Part shown: positions 10,253 through 19,662 of the stretch, one piece after another | Position numbering within the stretch: position 1 is the first letter of the stretch | Layout: each line of letters begins with the position of its first letter | From: Equibacterium sp963662035 | GTDB lineage: Bacteria > Bacteroidota > Bacteroidia > Bacteroidales > UBA932 | Assembly: GCA_963662035.1 (NCBI GenBank) | Contig: CAVLDO010000001.1 | Span: forward strand, 115,944-179,943 | Length of the DNA stretch: 64,000 bases | Reading direction: 5' to 3' | Translations under genes and position numbers: made by a program | The notes under the pieces: model-generated | The model's database searches: none | What the model was told of the DNA's origin: nothing | Seen by the model: the letters and a program-made list of their open reading frames with translations, nothing else

Positions 10253-11272
10253 ATGCCTTTTTCTTTCCTGACACAAGAGTTGGCCATGGACCTCGGCACC
10301 GCCAACACCGTCATTTTCATGAATGACAAGAAGGTGATCGACGAGCCTTCCATCGTCGCCATCGATGCCTACACGGAGAAGCCTATGGCAGTGGGGACCC
10401 GGGCCAAGCTGATGCACGAGCGCACCAACCCCGGCATCAAAACCATCCGCCCCCTCAAGGATGGCGTAATCGCCGACTTTGACGCCGCCGAGATTATGAT
10501 CCGCGAGCTTATCAAGATGATAAACTACAAGAAGTCGTTCCTGACTCCCAACCTCAAGATGGTGGTGGGCATTCCCCAGGGCTCCACGGAGGTAGAGAAG
10601 AGGGCAGTGCGCGACTCGTGCGAGCACGCCGGCGGCCGCGACATCTATATGGTGTACGAGCCTATGGCGGCGGCGCTGGGCATCGGTCTTGACGTGACCG
10701 AGCCGAGCGGCAATATGATCGTGGACATCGGCGGCGGCACCACCGAGATCGCCATAATCTCCCTGGGCGGCATCGTGGCCGCGCAGAGCATCCGCGTGGC
10801 GGGCGACATCTTCACCTACGAAATCCAGCAGTATATGCGCCAGCAGCACAACATCCGCGTGGGCGAAATCACTGCGGAGGAGATCAAGATAAAGATAGGC
10901 GCGGCCGTCACCGACCTGGAGGAAGAAATCCCCCCGATGATTGTGAAGGGCCCCAACATTATGACGGCGCACCCCATAGAGGCCGAAATCACCTCGCAGG
11001 AGGTGGCCCACTGCCTCGACAAGCAGCTGGCCCGCATCGAGGCCGGCATTCTGGAGGTGCTGGAGCAGACTCCCCCGGAGCTCTACTCCGACATCGTGGA
11101 CAAGGGAATCTACCTGACCGGCGGCGGCGCCCTGCTCAAGGGAATCGACCAGCGCTTCGCCAAGAAGATCAACATCCCCTTCCACGTTTCCGAAGACCCT
11201 CTGCGCGCCGTGGCACGCGGCACCTGCGCAGCCCTCAAGAACATAGAGAAGTATCCTTTCCTGATGCGGTAA
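10253..11272 (+). CDS. mreB: Rod shape-determining actin homologue MreB
   Basis: This bacterial actin organises the elongasome along the membrane. The 339-aa sequence has the phosphate-1 motif MDLGTANTVIF near residue 12, connecting segment VVGIPQGSTEVEKRAV, the phosphate-2 motif IVDIGGGTTEIAII near 158 and the adenosine loop LTGGGALLKGID near 288. The N-terminal FSFLTQELAM may be a short amphipathic membrane-binding stretch. It is followed by mreC (6 bp), mreD (5 bp), mrdA (4 bp) and rodA (3 bp), so the whole elongation machinery is one unit. Two of the rare CATG sites lie in its first 70 bases. Confidence 0.97.
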   Translation: MPFSFLTQELAMDLGTANTVIFMNDKKVIDEPSIVAIDAYTEKPMAVGTRAKLMHERTNPGIKTIRPLKDGVIADFDAAEIMIRELIKMINYKKSFLTPNLKMVVGIPQGSTEVEKRAVRDSCEHAGGRDIYMVYEPMAAALGIGLDVTEPSGNMIVDIGGGTTEIAIISLGGIVAAQSIRVAGDIFTYEIQQYMRQQHNIRVGEITAEEIKIKIGAAVTDLEEEIPPMIVKGPNIMTAHPIEAEITSQEVAHCLDKQLARIEAGILEVLEQTPPELYSDIVDKGIYLTGGGALLKGIDQRFAKKINIPFHVSEDPLRAVARGTCAALKNIEKYPFLMR

Positions 11273-11278
11273 CCCCTG

Positions 11279-12091
11279 ATGGACTACAACTCCCGTTCAT
11301 ACAACCTGCTCATCACCATCGGCGTGTTCATCGCTCTGGAGATAATCTCCATAGTAATGATTGCACAAAACAGTGTGCTGCAGCGCTATCTGATAATGAA
11401 CGGGATCCGCTCCACCCAAGTGTTTTTCTGGGAGCGGAGCGAGGGTATCCGCGACTTCTTCAAACTGCGCGCCTACAATCAGGCGCTGCAGGAGGAGAAC
11501 GTGGTACTGCGGGGCAAGATCGCGCAGCTGCAGTATCTCGAAGAGCTGCGCGAGGCGCAGGACACAGTGCAGGGGCTCTACCGCTGGATTCCCGCCAGCA
11601 TCATAAAGAACAACCCCAACAAGCAGCACAACTATCTCATCCTCAACCGAGGCGCCAAAGACGGAGTTGAGACCGAGATGGGGGTGGTGACCCACAACGC
11701 CATAGTAGGGGTAGTGGGGGCGGTGAGCGAGCATTACTGCTATGTAATCTCCTTTCTCAACAAAAACCAGACTGCCAGTGCGATGCTCTCCGGCACCACC
11801 GACTTCGGCCTGCTTACCTGGGACGGCATCGACGGCCGCAGCGCCACCCTCTCGCACGTCCCCCTCTCCTGCCCCGCCGCCATCGGCGACACAGTGCGCA
11901 CCAGCGGCTATTCCACCATCTATCCCCCCGACATCCCCATCGGAGAGATTACCGACATATACGACGTGAGCGGAATGTATAAGGATATGAGCGTCAACCT
12001 GTTCCAGGACATACGCAGCCTCAAGTATGTCTATGTGGTGCAGAGGCACCACAAGAGGGAGATAGACGCCCTCAGCAAAACCGCAAAATAG
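11279..12091 (+). CDS. mreC: Rod shape-determining protein MreC
   Basis: The 270-aa bitopic periplasmic protein links MreB to PBP2. One membrane helix lies at residues 10-30 (LLITIGVFIALEIISIV). A coiled coil at about 65-95 (YNQALQEENVVLRGKIAQL) is followed by the two beta-barrel lobes, with YLILNRGAKDGVETEMGVV, AIVGVVG and DTVRTSGYSTIYPPDIPIG. These motifs are characteristic of MreC. Spacing to mreB and mreD is only a few bases. Confidence 0.95.
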   Translation: MDYNSRSYNLLITIGVFIALEIISIVMIAQNSVLQRYLIMNGIRSTQVFFWERSEGIRDFFKLRAYNQALQEENVVLRGKIAQLQYLEELREAQDTVQGLYRWIPASIIKNNPNKQHNYLILNRGAKDGVETEMGVVTHNAIVGVVGAVSEHYCYVISFLNKNQTASAMLSGTTDFGLLTWDGIDGRSATLSHVPLSCPAAIGDTVRTSGYSTIYPPDIPIGEITDIYDVSGMYKDMSVNLFQDIRSLKYVYVVQRHHKREIDALSKTAK

Positions 12092-12096
12092 AGCAG

Positions 12097-12606
12097 ATGC
12101 CCACCTATCTCAGACAGATACTCTCCTACGCAGTGGTGATTCTGCTCCAGGTCATCGTAAACAACCACGTGAATCTGGGGCCGATGATCTACATCTGCCT
12201 GATACCGCTGCTGGTGATCTACCTGCCGCTGGACCAGCGGCCGTACATCTCCCTGATAATAGCTTTCGGATTGGGGCTGATAATCGACATCCTCTCCGAC
12301 GGAGTGCTGGGGCTCAACGCCGGCGCCGCCACCCTCATCGCCCTGGTATACAAGCCGCTGTTCTATCCGGTGTTCCAGAAGAACAACTACAGCAAAAAAT
12401 ATATCCCCCCCATCGCGGAGAGCGACATCTGGCACCACACCCTCTATCTTGCCATAATCCTGGCAATCTACTTTCTGTTTTACATCGCGTTCGACGGCCT
12501 GACAAAGACCACTCTGCCGGCATCCCTCATCAGATATGCGGTGAACATCGCCGTGAATCTGGCTGCCGCCGTCTTGGTGGACGTGACCCTCTTCAACCGC
12601 AGCTAA
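12097..12606 (+). CDS. mreD: Rod shape-determining membrane protein MreD
   Basis: A small integral membrane protein of 169 aa with about five hydrophobic segments (ILSYAVVILLQVIV, MIYICLIPLLVIYLPL, LIIAFGLGLIIDILSDGVLG, LYLAIILAIYFLFYIAF, and the C-terminal AVNIAVNLAAAVLVDVTL). The FGLGLIIDILSDGVLGLNA stretch fits the conserved MreD region. The call rests on this topology plus its position between mreC and mrdA. Confidence 0.88.
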   Translation: MPTYLRQILSYAVVILLQVIVNNHVNLGPMIYICLIPLLVIYLPLDQRPYISLIIAFGLGLIIDILSDGVLGLNAGAATLIALVYKPLFYPVFQKNNYSKKYIPPIAESDIWHHTLYLAIILAIYFLFYIAFDGLTKTTLPASLIRYAVNIAVNLAAAVLVDVTLFNRS

Positions 12607-12610
12607 GGGA

Positions 12611-14461
12611 ATGAAGATCTATCTAAGCAGGCGCAACACCATATTGCTTGTGTTGTTTGTCGTGTTCCTGGCCATCGCCGTCAGGCTTTTCTCCATCCAG
12701 GTGGTAGACAAGCAGTACCGCGAGACAGCAGACAACAACGCGCTCAAATATGTGACCATATACCCCGCCCGCGGGCGGATCCTGGACCGCAACGGCAACA
12801 CGATAGTGGAGAACAAGCTCACCTACGACATTATGGTGACCCCGCGCCGCGTGGAGCCCTTCGACACTCTGGCCATCTGCGAGGTGCTCGGCCTGACGCC
12901 GGAGTATGTGCGGGAGAAATTCGACTATTACAAGGCCAACACCCGCAAAATCGGCTACGGCTCGATGCCCTTTCTCAAGCAGGTGAGCAGCGAGCAGTAC
13001 AATGCGTTTGCGGAGAAGGCGTTCCTCTTCCCCGGCTTTGACGCGGTGGCCCGCACCGCCAGGGTTTACCCCATAAACGCCGGCGGCAACCTCATCGGCT
13101 ACGTGTCGGAGGTAGACCGCGACTATATAGAGAAACATCCCTCCTACCGCAGCGGCGACTATGCGGGCAAGACCGGCATAGAGCGGGCCTACGAAGACCG
13201 GCTCTCGGGCGAGAAGGGGCACACGGTGTATTACCGCGACGCCAGCGGCCGCATCAAGGGGCACTACGACAACGGCTCCCTTGACAAGGAGGCCATCGCC
13301 GGCAGCGACATCAACACCACCATCGACGCAGAGCTCCAGGCCTACGGCGAAATCCTGATGAAGAACAAGGTGGGGAGCGTGGTGGCCATAGAGCCCTCCA
13401 CAGGCGAGATTCTGACCCTGATTTCCAGCCCCGGCATCGATGTAAACCAGCTGGCGGAAATCAACAAATACTACAAGGAGATCAGTTCCAACCCCTACAA
13501 CCCGATGTTCAACCGCACCGTACAGTCGGCGCAGCCACCAGGCTCGGTGTTCAAGCTGGTCAACGGCCTCATCGGCCTGCAGGAGGGGGTTCTGAAAAAA
13601 GAGACCCTCTACCCCTGCAGCCGAGGCTACTCCTACGGTAACATCCACGTGGGCTGCCACGGTCACCAGTCCCCCATCAACCTGCCCCAGTCCATAGCTA
13701 TGTCGTGCAACGCCTACTACTGCTACGTGCTGCGCTCCATTCTGGACAACAAAAAATACGACAACATAGAGGAGTCCTTCAGTAAATGGCGGGAATATGT
13801 CACCAGCTTCGGCTTCGGCCACAAGCTGGGCAGCGACATCCCCTACGAGCTGGGGGGCAATGTCCCCACCGTGAACACCTACAACAAGCTCCACGGCAAG
13901 GGGCGCTGGAAGTCGCTCTCGATAATCTCCCTCTCCATCGGGCAGGGAGAGCTGGGCTGCACCCCGCTGCATCTGGCCAACCTCTGCGCCACCATCGCCA
14001 ACCGGGGCTGGTTCTACACCCCCCATATGATCAAGGGCGACGAGACCCACCCGCTGGATTCGGCCTACACCGTGCGCAACTACACTATGGTGGACACCAC
14101 CTACTTTCCCCTGATTGTGGAGGGGATGAATATGTCGGTTTACGGCGCGGGGGGCACCTCCCACATCGCGCAGGTGCCCGGGGTCGATATGTGCGGCAAG
14201 ACCGGCACGGCCCAGAACCCACACGGCGCCGACCACTCGGTATTCATCTGCTTCGCCCCGCGCGACAATCCCAAGATTGCCGTGGCGGCCTACATAGAGA
14301 ACGGCGGCTTCGGCGCGACCTGGGCCGCCCCCATCGCCTCCCTTGTGGTGGAGAAATACCTCAACGGCGAAATTGCCGACGGGGCGCGCAAAGATCTTGA
14401 GACGCGCGTTAAGAGCGGCTACCTGCTGGACAGGGTCCCCGTCAAAAAACGCAGGAGATAA
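12611..14461 (+). CDS. mrdA: Penicillin-binding protein 2 (elongation transpeptidase)
   Basis: This class B PBP cross-links peptidoglycan during lateral growth with RodA as glycosyltransferase. The 616-aa protein has a single N-terminal membrane anchor (residues 8-28) and the PBP dimerisation domain (YPARGRILDRNGNTIVENK near 52-70). The transpeptidase domain carries the active-site SxxK (PPGSVFK near 312), SCN (AMSCNAYYC) and KTG (CGKTGTAQNP near 533). rodA follows by 3 bp. The C-terminus is basic (PVKKRRR). Confidence 0.96.
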   Translation: MKIYLSRRNTILLVLFVVFLAIAVRLFSIQVVDKQYRETADNNALKYVTIYPARGRILDRNGNTIVENKLTYDIMVTPRRVEPFDTLAICEVLGLTPEYVREKFDYYKANTRKIGYGSMPFLKQVSSEQYNAFAEKAFLFPGFDAVARTARVYPINAGGNLIGYVSEVDRDYIEKHPSYRSGDYAGKTGIERAYEDRLSGEKGHTVYYRDASGRIKGHYDNGSLDKEAIAGSDINTTIDAELQAYGEILMKNKVGSVVAIEPSTGEILTLISSPGIDVNQLAEINKYYKEISSNPYNPMFNRTVQSAQPPGSVFKLVNGLIGLQEGVLKKETLYPCSRGYSYGNIHVGCHGHQSPINLPQSIAMSCNAYYCYVLRSILDNKKYDNIEESFSKWREYVTSFGFGHKLGSDIPYELGGNVPTVNTYNKLHGKGRWKSLSIISLSIGQGELGCTPLHLANLCATIANRGWFYTPHMIKGDETHPLDSAYTVRNYTMVDTTYFPLIVEGMNMSVYGAGGTSHIAQVPGVDMCGKTGTAQNPHGADHSVFICFAPRDNPKIAVAAYIENGGFGATWAAPIASLVVEKYLNGEIADGARKDLETRVKSGYLLDRVPVKKRRR

Positions 14462-14464
14462 CTT

Positions 14465-15910
14465 ATGGGCAGATCAAAAAACACATACCGCAATCTGGAC
14501 TGGGTCATCATAGGATGCTGGCTGGCGCTGGTGCTCTTTGGCTGGCTCAACATATTCTCCGTGCTGCACGGCGACAACGACAACCTGCTGCGGATATTCG
14601 ACTTCAGCCAGAAATACGGGATGCACTTCATCTGGATATGCATCTCCACTATTGTGTCCGCCCTGATAATCAGTGTGATTCCAGCTAATTTCTGGCAAGG
14701 GGTCACCTGGATATTATATGCCGGCGCCATTTTGCTGCTGCTTGCCACCCTCGTTCTGGGCGTGAGCAGCCACGGCTCCAAGAGCTGGATTTCAATAGGC
14801 AGCTTCCGGCTGCAGCCGGCCGAGTTCTCGAAAATCACCACCTCGCTGGCCTTGGCCTCGCTTATGAGCAGATACGGCTTCAGTCTCAAGAATTTCTCCA
14901 ACGTGCTCTCCATAGCGGTGCTGCTGCTGCTCCCGATGGCGCTGATTCTGCTGGAGAAGGAGACCGGCAGCGTGCTGGTGTATGTGGGCTTTCTGGTGGT
15001 GCTCTACCGCGAAGGGATGTCGGGCTGGCTGCTGACCATCGGCTTTGTGATAGTGCTGGAGTTCATTCTCACCATCATCACTTCGCCATACGTGGCGCTG
15101 GTGATCGGCATTGCCATATTTCTGCTGGCATATTTCTTCAGAAAAGACAGCTACATTCTCGCTGGCATAGTCACCGCCCTGACGGTGACCGCGCTGGTAT
15201 TTTTCCCCAAGCTGCTGCAGATAGAGGCCATAGCGGAGGTGAACCCCTTCCCCGCCGAGACCTACCTGGCCATCGTCACCAGCATTGTGGCGGTGGTGAT
15301 GATTCTGCGCCTCACAATCCGCTTCCCCCGCAAGATATTCGAGCGCAATTCGTTTATAGTGCTGCTGTGCGGGGTACTGTTCGTGCTCTCGGTGCAGTTC
15401 CTCTACAACAACGTGCTGCAGGAGCACCAGAAGGGGCGCATAGATGTGTTCCTGGGGCTGGTGGACGACCCCAAGGGGGCGGGCTATAATCTGCACCAGT
15501 CAATGGTGGCCATCGGTTCCGGCGGACTGGTGGGCAAGGGGTATCTGAACGGCACCCAGACCAGCCTGGGCTACGTGCCGGAGCAGGAGACCGACTTCAT
15601 TTTCTGCACCATCGGCGAGGAGTGGGGCTTCTTTGGCTCGCTGCTTGTACTGGCGCTCTACCTGACTCTGGTGGCGCGGCTTATCGTGGCCTCGGACAAG
15701 GCCAAGAATGCCTTTACCCGTATTTTCGGCTACTGCGTGGCGATGTGCATCGCCGTGCACGTGGTAATCAACATAGGGATGACCATCGGCCTTATGCCGG
15801 TAATCGGCATACCGCTGCCGTTTTTAAGCTACGGCGGCAGCTCGCTGCTGGCCTTCAGCGTGATGCTGGCCATCTTCATCAGGCTTGACTTTGAAGGAAA
15901 GAAAGTATAA
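14465..15910 (+). CDS. rodA: Peptidoglycan glycosyltransferase RodA (SEDS)
   Basis: The SEDS-family glycosyltransferase polymerises lipid II together with PBP2. The 481-aa polytopic protein carries GSKSWISIGSFRLQPAEFSK with the essential Glu/Lys environment near 100-120, the ETGSVLVYVGFLVVLYREG segment, the extracellular DDPKGAGYNLHQSMVAIGSGG loop, and the C-terminal PVIGIPLPFLSYGGSSLL signature. It is longer than Proteobacterial RodA because of extra membrane segments in the middle (about 200-285), as is usual in Bacteroidales. gcvP begins 11 bp later. Confidence 0.96.
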   Translation: MGRSKNTYRNLDWVIIGCWLALVLFGWLNIFSVLHGDNDNLLRIFDFSQKYGMHFIWICISTIVSALIISVIPANFWQGVTWILYAGAILLLLATLVLGVSSHGSKSWISIGSFRLQPAEFSKITTSLALASLMSRYGFSLKNFSNVLSIAVLLLLPMALILLEKETGSVLVYVGFLVVLYREGMSGWLLTIGFVIVLEFILTIITSPYVALVIGIAIFLLAYFFRKDSYILAGIVTALTVTALVFFPKLLQIEAIAEVNPFPAETYLAIVTSIVAVVMILRLTIRFPRKIFERNSFIVLLCGVLFVLSVQFLYNNVLQEHQKGRIDVFLGLVDDPKGAGYNLHQSMVAIGSGGLVGKGYLNGTQTSLGYVPEQETDFIFCTIGEEWGFFGSLLVLALYLTLVARLIVASDKAKNAFTRIFGYCVAMCIAVHVVINIGMTIGLMPVIGIPLPFLSYGGSSLLAFSVMLAIFIRLDFEGKKV

Positions 15911-15921
15911 AAACACATAAT

Positions 15922-18720
15922 ATGAATTTCGCAGACAGACACATCGGACCAAGTGAAAAACAGACAGAACAGATGCTGGAGGCATTGGGAGTGGAATCTC
16001 TCGACGCCCTGTGCGAGAAGACGGTGCCCCGGGACATTATGCTCCCCGCTCAACTGCCTCTCGAGGCCCCTATGAGCGAAAGGGAATATCTGAGCCGCCT
16101 TCGGGCAATCGCAGCCAAAAACAAGCCCTTCAACTCCCTCATCGGAATGGGCTGGTACCGCACCGAGACCCCCTCGGTGATTATGCGCAACATCTTTGAG
16201 AACCCCTCGTGGTACACCTCCTACACCCCCTACCAGGCAGAAATATCGCAGGGCAGGCTGGAGGCTCTGATGGTGTTCCAGACTATGATTGCCTCCCTGA
16301 CCGGCTTCCCCCTCGCCAACTGCTCGATGCTGGATGCGGCCACCGCCACTGCGGAGGCTATGCGGATGATGTACAACCTGCGCAGCCGCGAGGCTGTATC
16401 CGCCGGCCGCAACCTGCTGTTCGTGGACGAGAACATATTCCCCGACATACTCTCCGTGCTCCAAACACGCAGCGAAGCTCTCGGCATCGAAATGATGGTG
16501 GGCAGCTGGGAGAATTTCATAATCAAGGAGCGCTGCTTCGGCGCAATCCTGCAGTACCCCGCCGCAAACGGTGCGGTTAACGACTACTCCGCCTTCTGCC
16601 AGAAAGCCCACGGGCGCGGGATGCTGGTGACCGCCGTATGCGACCTGCTCTCGCTCTCCCTCTTCAGGGAGCCTGCAGCCTGGGGCGCCGACATCGCGGT
16701 GGGCAGCGCCCAGCGCTTCGGCATTCCGATGGGCTTCGGAGGCCCCGGCATCGGCTATATGGCAACCCGCGACGAGTACAAGAGGTTCCTGCCCGGCCGC
16801 ATAATCGGCGAGAGCCGGGACCGTCTGGGGAATGTCGCCTACCGCCTGGCCCTGCAGACCCGCGAGCAGCATATCAAGCGCGAGCGGGCCACGAGCAACA
16901 TCTGCACCGCATCGGCACTGATGGCCATAATGACCGGAATGTTTGCCGCCTGGCACGGGGCCGAGGGCATCCGCGGCATCGCCGGCAGCGCCTACCATTA
17001 TGCCCACCTGTTTGCCCACACCCTCAGCAAAAACGGCTACATCGTGGCCTGCAAAAACTTCTTCGACACAATAGAGGTGCACGCCCCCAACGTGGAGTCC
17101 ATCCGCTCGCGTGCCCTGGAGATGGGCTTCAACTTCTTCTACCCCGACGGCGAGAGCATCCGCATCAGCTTTGACGAGCTCTCCTGCCAAAGCGAGCTGG
17201 AGCAGCTGTGCGAGATATTCCAGGTCAAACTGACCTCCGCCGCCGCTATTCAGGAGCCTATGGCACGCGAGAGCGCCATCCTTACCTCCCCGGTGTTCGA
17301 AAAATATCACAGCGAAACCGAAATGATGCGCTACTTAAAGCGTTTGGAGCGCAAGGACATCTCCCTGACCCACTCTATGATTCCGCTGGGCAGCTGCACA
17401 ATGAAGCTCAACGCCGCCACCGAGATGATGCCCCTCACCTGGCCAGAATTCGCCGGGGTGCACCCCTACGCCCCCAAAGACCAGGCGGCCGGCACCCTGC
17501 AGCTGATTTCCGAGGTGGAGCACGACCTATCGGTGATTACCGGTATGGACGCCTGCTGCCTGCAGCCCAACAGCGGCGCCGCCGGCGAATATGCGGGCCT
17601 TATCACCATCCGCAACTATTTCAAGGCCACCGGTCAGACTCAGCGCAAGGTAATGCTGATTCCCGCCTCGGCCCACGGCACCAACCCCGCCTCGGCCACA
17701 ATGGCCGGCTTTGAGCTGCAGATTGTGGACTTTGACAGCAACGGCGACACCAAAGTGGACTCTCTTGAGCAGATGGCCGCCGCTGCCGGTGACCGCCTGG
17801 CGGGCCTTATGATAACCTACCCCTCCACCAACGGCATCTTCGAAGAGAAAATCGGCCGGATAGTGGAGATAGTGCACAGCTATGGCGGTCTGGTGTATAT
17901 GGACGGGGCGAATATGAACGCCCAGACCGGCATCACCAGCCCCGGATTTATCGGCGCCGATGTGTGCCATCTGAACCTGCACAAGACCTTTGCGATGCCT
18001 CACGGCGGCGGCGGTCCGGGCGTGGGCCCCATCTGCGCTACCAAGGTCCTCGCGCCATATATGCCGGGCCATCCCGTGGTGCCCGCCTGCGGCGGACACG
18101 CTATGAGCGCGGTGGGCAGCGCCCCCTACGGCAGCCCTCTGCTGCTGCCCATCACCCACGCCTACATCAAGATGCTGGGCGCAGACGGTCTCAGAAAGGC
18201 CTCCCAGATGGCCATTCTCAACGCCAACTACATCTCCAAAGCTCTTGAGGGGCAGTACAGCACCCTCTACAAGGGCTTCGGCGGGTTTGTGGCGCACGAG
18301 TGCATCCTTGATCTGCGCAGTTTCAAGGCAGAATACGGCGTGGACGCCACCGATGTGGCCAAGCGTCTGATGGACTTCGGTTTCCACGCCCCCACCCTCA
18401 GTTTCCCCGTGCACGAGACCCTTATGGTGGAGCCCACCGAGAGCGAGTCCAAAGAGGAGCTGGACCGCTTTGTGGAGGCGCTGAAAACCATCAAGGCGGA
18501 GTGCGAAGCCATCAAGGCCGGCACCTTGGACGCCGACGACAACCCACTCAAGATGGCGCCCCACGTGGCGGTGGAGGTCTGCAGCGACTCCTGGAGCCAC
18601 ACGTATGGCCGCGAGAGGGCCGCCTATCCTCTGGACTGGATCAAAGACAACAAGTTCTGGCCCGCCTCGGCCCGCGTGGACAACGGCCTGGGCGACCGCA
18701 AACTCATTCCCACCCTCTAA
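15922..18720 (+). CDS. gcvP: Glycine dehydrogenase (decarboxylating), P protein, single-chain form
   Basis: The PLP-dependent P protein of the glycine cleavage system decarboxylates glycine and passes the aminomethyl group to lipoyl-H protein. At 932 aa it is the fused alpha2-type enzyme with both halves. The N-terminal half begins DRHIGPSEKQTEQML and contains FTPYQAEISQGRLE-like YTPYQAEISQG; the C-terminal half holds the PLP lysine in HLNLHKTFAMPHGGGGPG near 690. gcvT and gcvH are not adjacent. The roughly 40 Met codons in this gene produce no CATG at all, a clear example of the avoidance pattern described in the findings. Confidence 0.97.
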   Translation: MNFADRHIGPSEKQTEQMLEALGVESLDALCEKTVPRDIMLPAQLPLEAPMSEREYLSRLRAIAAKNKPFNSLIGMGWYRTETPSVIMRNIFENPSWYTSYTPYQAEISQGRLEALMVFQTMIASLTGFPLANCSMLDAATATAEAMRMMYNLRSREAVSAGRNLLFVDENIFPDILSVLQTRSEALGIEMMVGSWENFIIKERCFGAILQYPAANGAVNDYSAFCQKAHGRGMLVTAVCDLLSLSLFREPAAWGADIAVGSAQRFGIPMGFGGPGIGYMATRDEYKRFLPGRIIGESRDRLGNVAYRLALQTREQHIKRERATSNICTASALMAIMTGMFAAWHGAEGIRGIAGSAYHYAHLFAHTLSKNGYIVACKNFFDTIEVHAPNVESIRSRALEMGFNFFYPDGESIRISFDELSCQSELEQLCEIFQVKLTSAAAIQEPMARESAILTSPVFEKYHSETEMMRYLKRLERKDISLTHSMIPLGSCTMKLNAATEMMPLTWPEFAGVHPYAPKDQAAGTLQLISEVEHDLSVITGMDACCLQPNSGAAGEYAGLITIRNYFKATGQTQRKVMLIPASAHGTNPASATMAGFELQIVDFDSNGDTKVDSLEQMAAAAGDRLAGLMITYPSTNGIFEEKIGRIVEIVHSYGGLVYMDGANMNAQTGITSPGFIGADVCHLNLHKTFAMPHGGGGPGVGPICATKVLAPYMPGHPVVPACGGHAMSAVGSAPYGSPLLLPITHAYIKMLGADGLRKASQMAILNANYISKALEGQYSTLYKGFGGFVAHECILDLRSFKAEYGVDATDVAKRLMDFGFHAPTLSFPVHETLMVEPTESESKEELDRFVEALKTIKAECEAIKAGTLDADDNPLKMAPHVAVEVCSDSWSHTYGRERAAYPLDWIKDNKFWPASARVDNGLGDRKLIPTL

Positions 18721-18723
18721 ACT

Positions 18724-19656
18724 ATGCACAACCTCCTGTTTGTAAACTGGGATGTCAATCCCATACTGCTGCAGATCGGCCCTCTGGCCATCCGCTACTA
18801 CTCGCTGCTGTTTGTGGCGGGGTTCCCTCTGGGCTACTGGATGTTCTGTAAGTTCTTCCGGCGCGAAGGCAAGAACACAGACCTTCTGGAGCCGCTGCTC
18901 TACATTCTGCTCATCGGCACCATTGTGGGGGCGAGGCTGGGGCACTGCCTCTTTTACGAACCCGAGTACTACCTCAAAAACCCGGTGGAGATTCTCAAGG
19001 TGTGGCACGGCGGCCTCGCCAGCCACGGCGGCGCCATCGGCGTGCTGCTGGGAGTCTTCTATTACGCGCACCGCTACGGAAGCAAAAACCATTTTGACAC
19101 CATGTGGCTGCTGGACCGCCTTGTGATAGCCATCTGCTTTGCAGGGTGCTTCATCCGCCTGGGAAACCTGTTCAATTCGGAGATTTTCGGCGGCGCCACC
19201 ACCCTTCCCTGGGGCTTCAAATTCCCCCGCTCGGCGCAGTGGGTCGCAGAATACGGCCCGGCTGTCTATCCCCCCGACGGCACCGCCTGCCACCCCACAC
19301 AGATCTACGAGGCGCTCAGCTACCTGCTGCTGGGATTCGTCCTGCTCTGGGTTTACTATAAAAAGAGCGACAAGGTTTACAGGGGCTGGATTTTCGGAGT
19401 CTTTCTGATAGTCCTCTTCGGGATGCGCGTCCTCATCGAGTTCATCAAGAACGACCAGGTGGCCTTCGAGAGCGCAATGCTGCTGAATATGGGGCAACTG
19501 CTCAGCATACCATTCATCATTGCCGGCATAATAATACTGGTGATGAGTTATGTCAAAAAACAGCCCGTGCTGATGATCACTCCCAAGGAGGAGCCAAAGG
19601 CCAAGGGGCCCAGGATGAGCCATTCGCAGCGTATGGCCGCCGGTATGAAACAATAG
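18724..19656 (+). CDS. lgt: Prolipoprotein diacylglyceryl transferase
   Basis: This inner-membrane enzyme transfers diacylglycerol from phosphatidylglycerol to the lipobox Cys of prolipoproteins, the first step for the many lipoproteins encoded here. The 310-aa polytopic protein includes IRYYSLLFVAGFPLGY, GARLGHCLFYEPEYY, WHGGLASHGGAIGVLLG near 94-110 (catalytic His region), and the signature CFIRLGNLFNSEIFG near 142-156. The C-terminal 30 residues are basic and hydrophilic. It follows gcvP by 3 bp. Confidence 0.95.
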   Translation: MHNLLFVNWDVNPILLQIGPLAIRYYSLLFVAGFPLGYWMFCKFFRREGKNTDLLEPLLYILLIGTIVGARLGHCLFYEPEYYLKNPVEILKVWHGGLASHGGAIGVLLGVFYYAHRYGSKNHFDTMWLLDRLVIAICFAGCFIRLGNLFNSEIFGGATTLPWGFKFPRSAQWVAEYGPAVYPPDGTACHPTQIYEALSYLLLGFVLLWVYYKKSDKVYRGWIFGVFLIVLFGMRVLIEFIKNDQVAFESAMLLNMGQLLSIPFIIAGIIILVMSYVKKQPVLMITPKEEPKAKGPRMSHSQRMAAGMKQ

Positions 19657-19662
19657 CCGCCT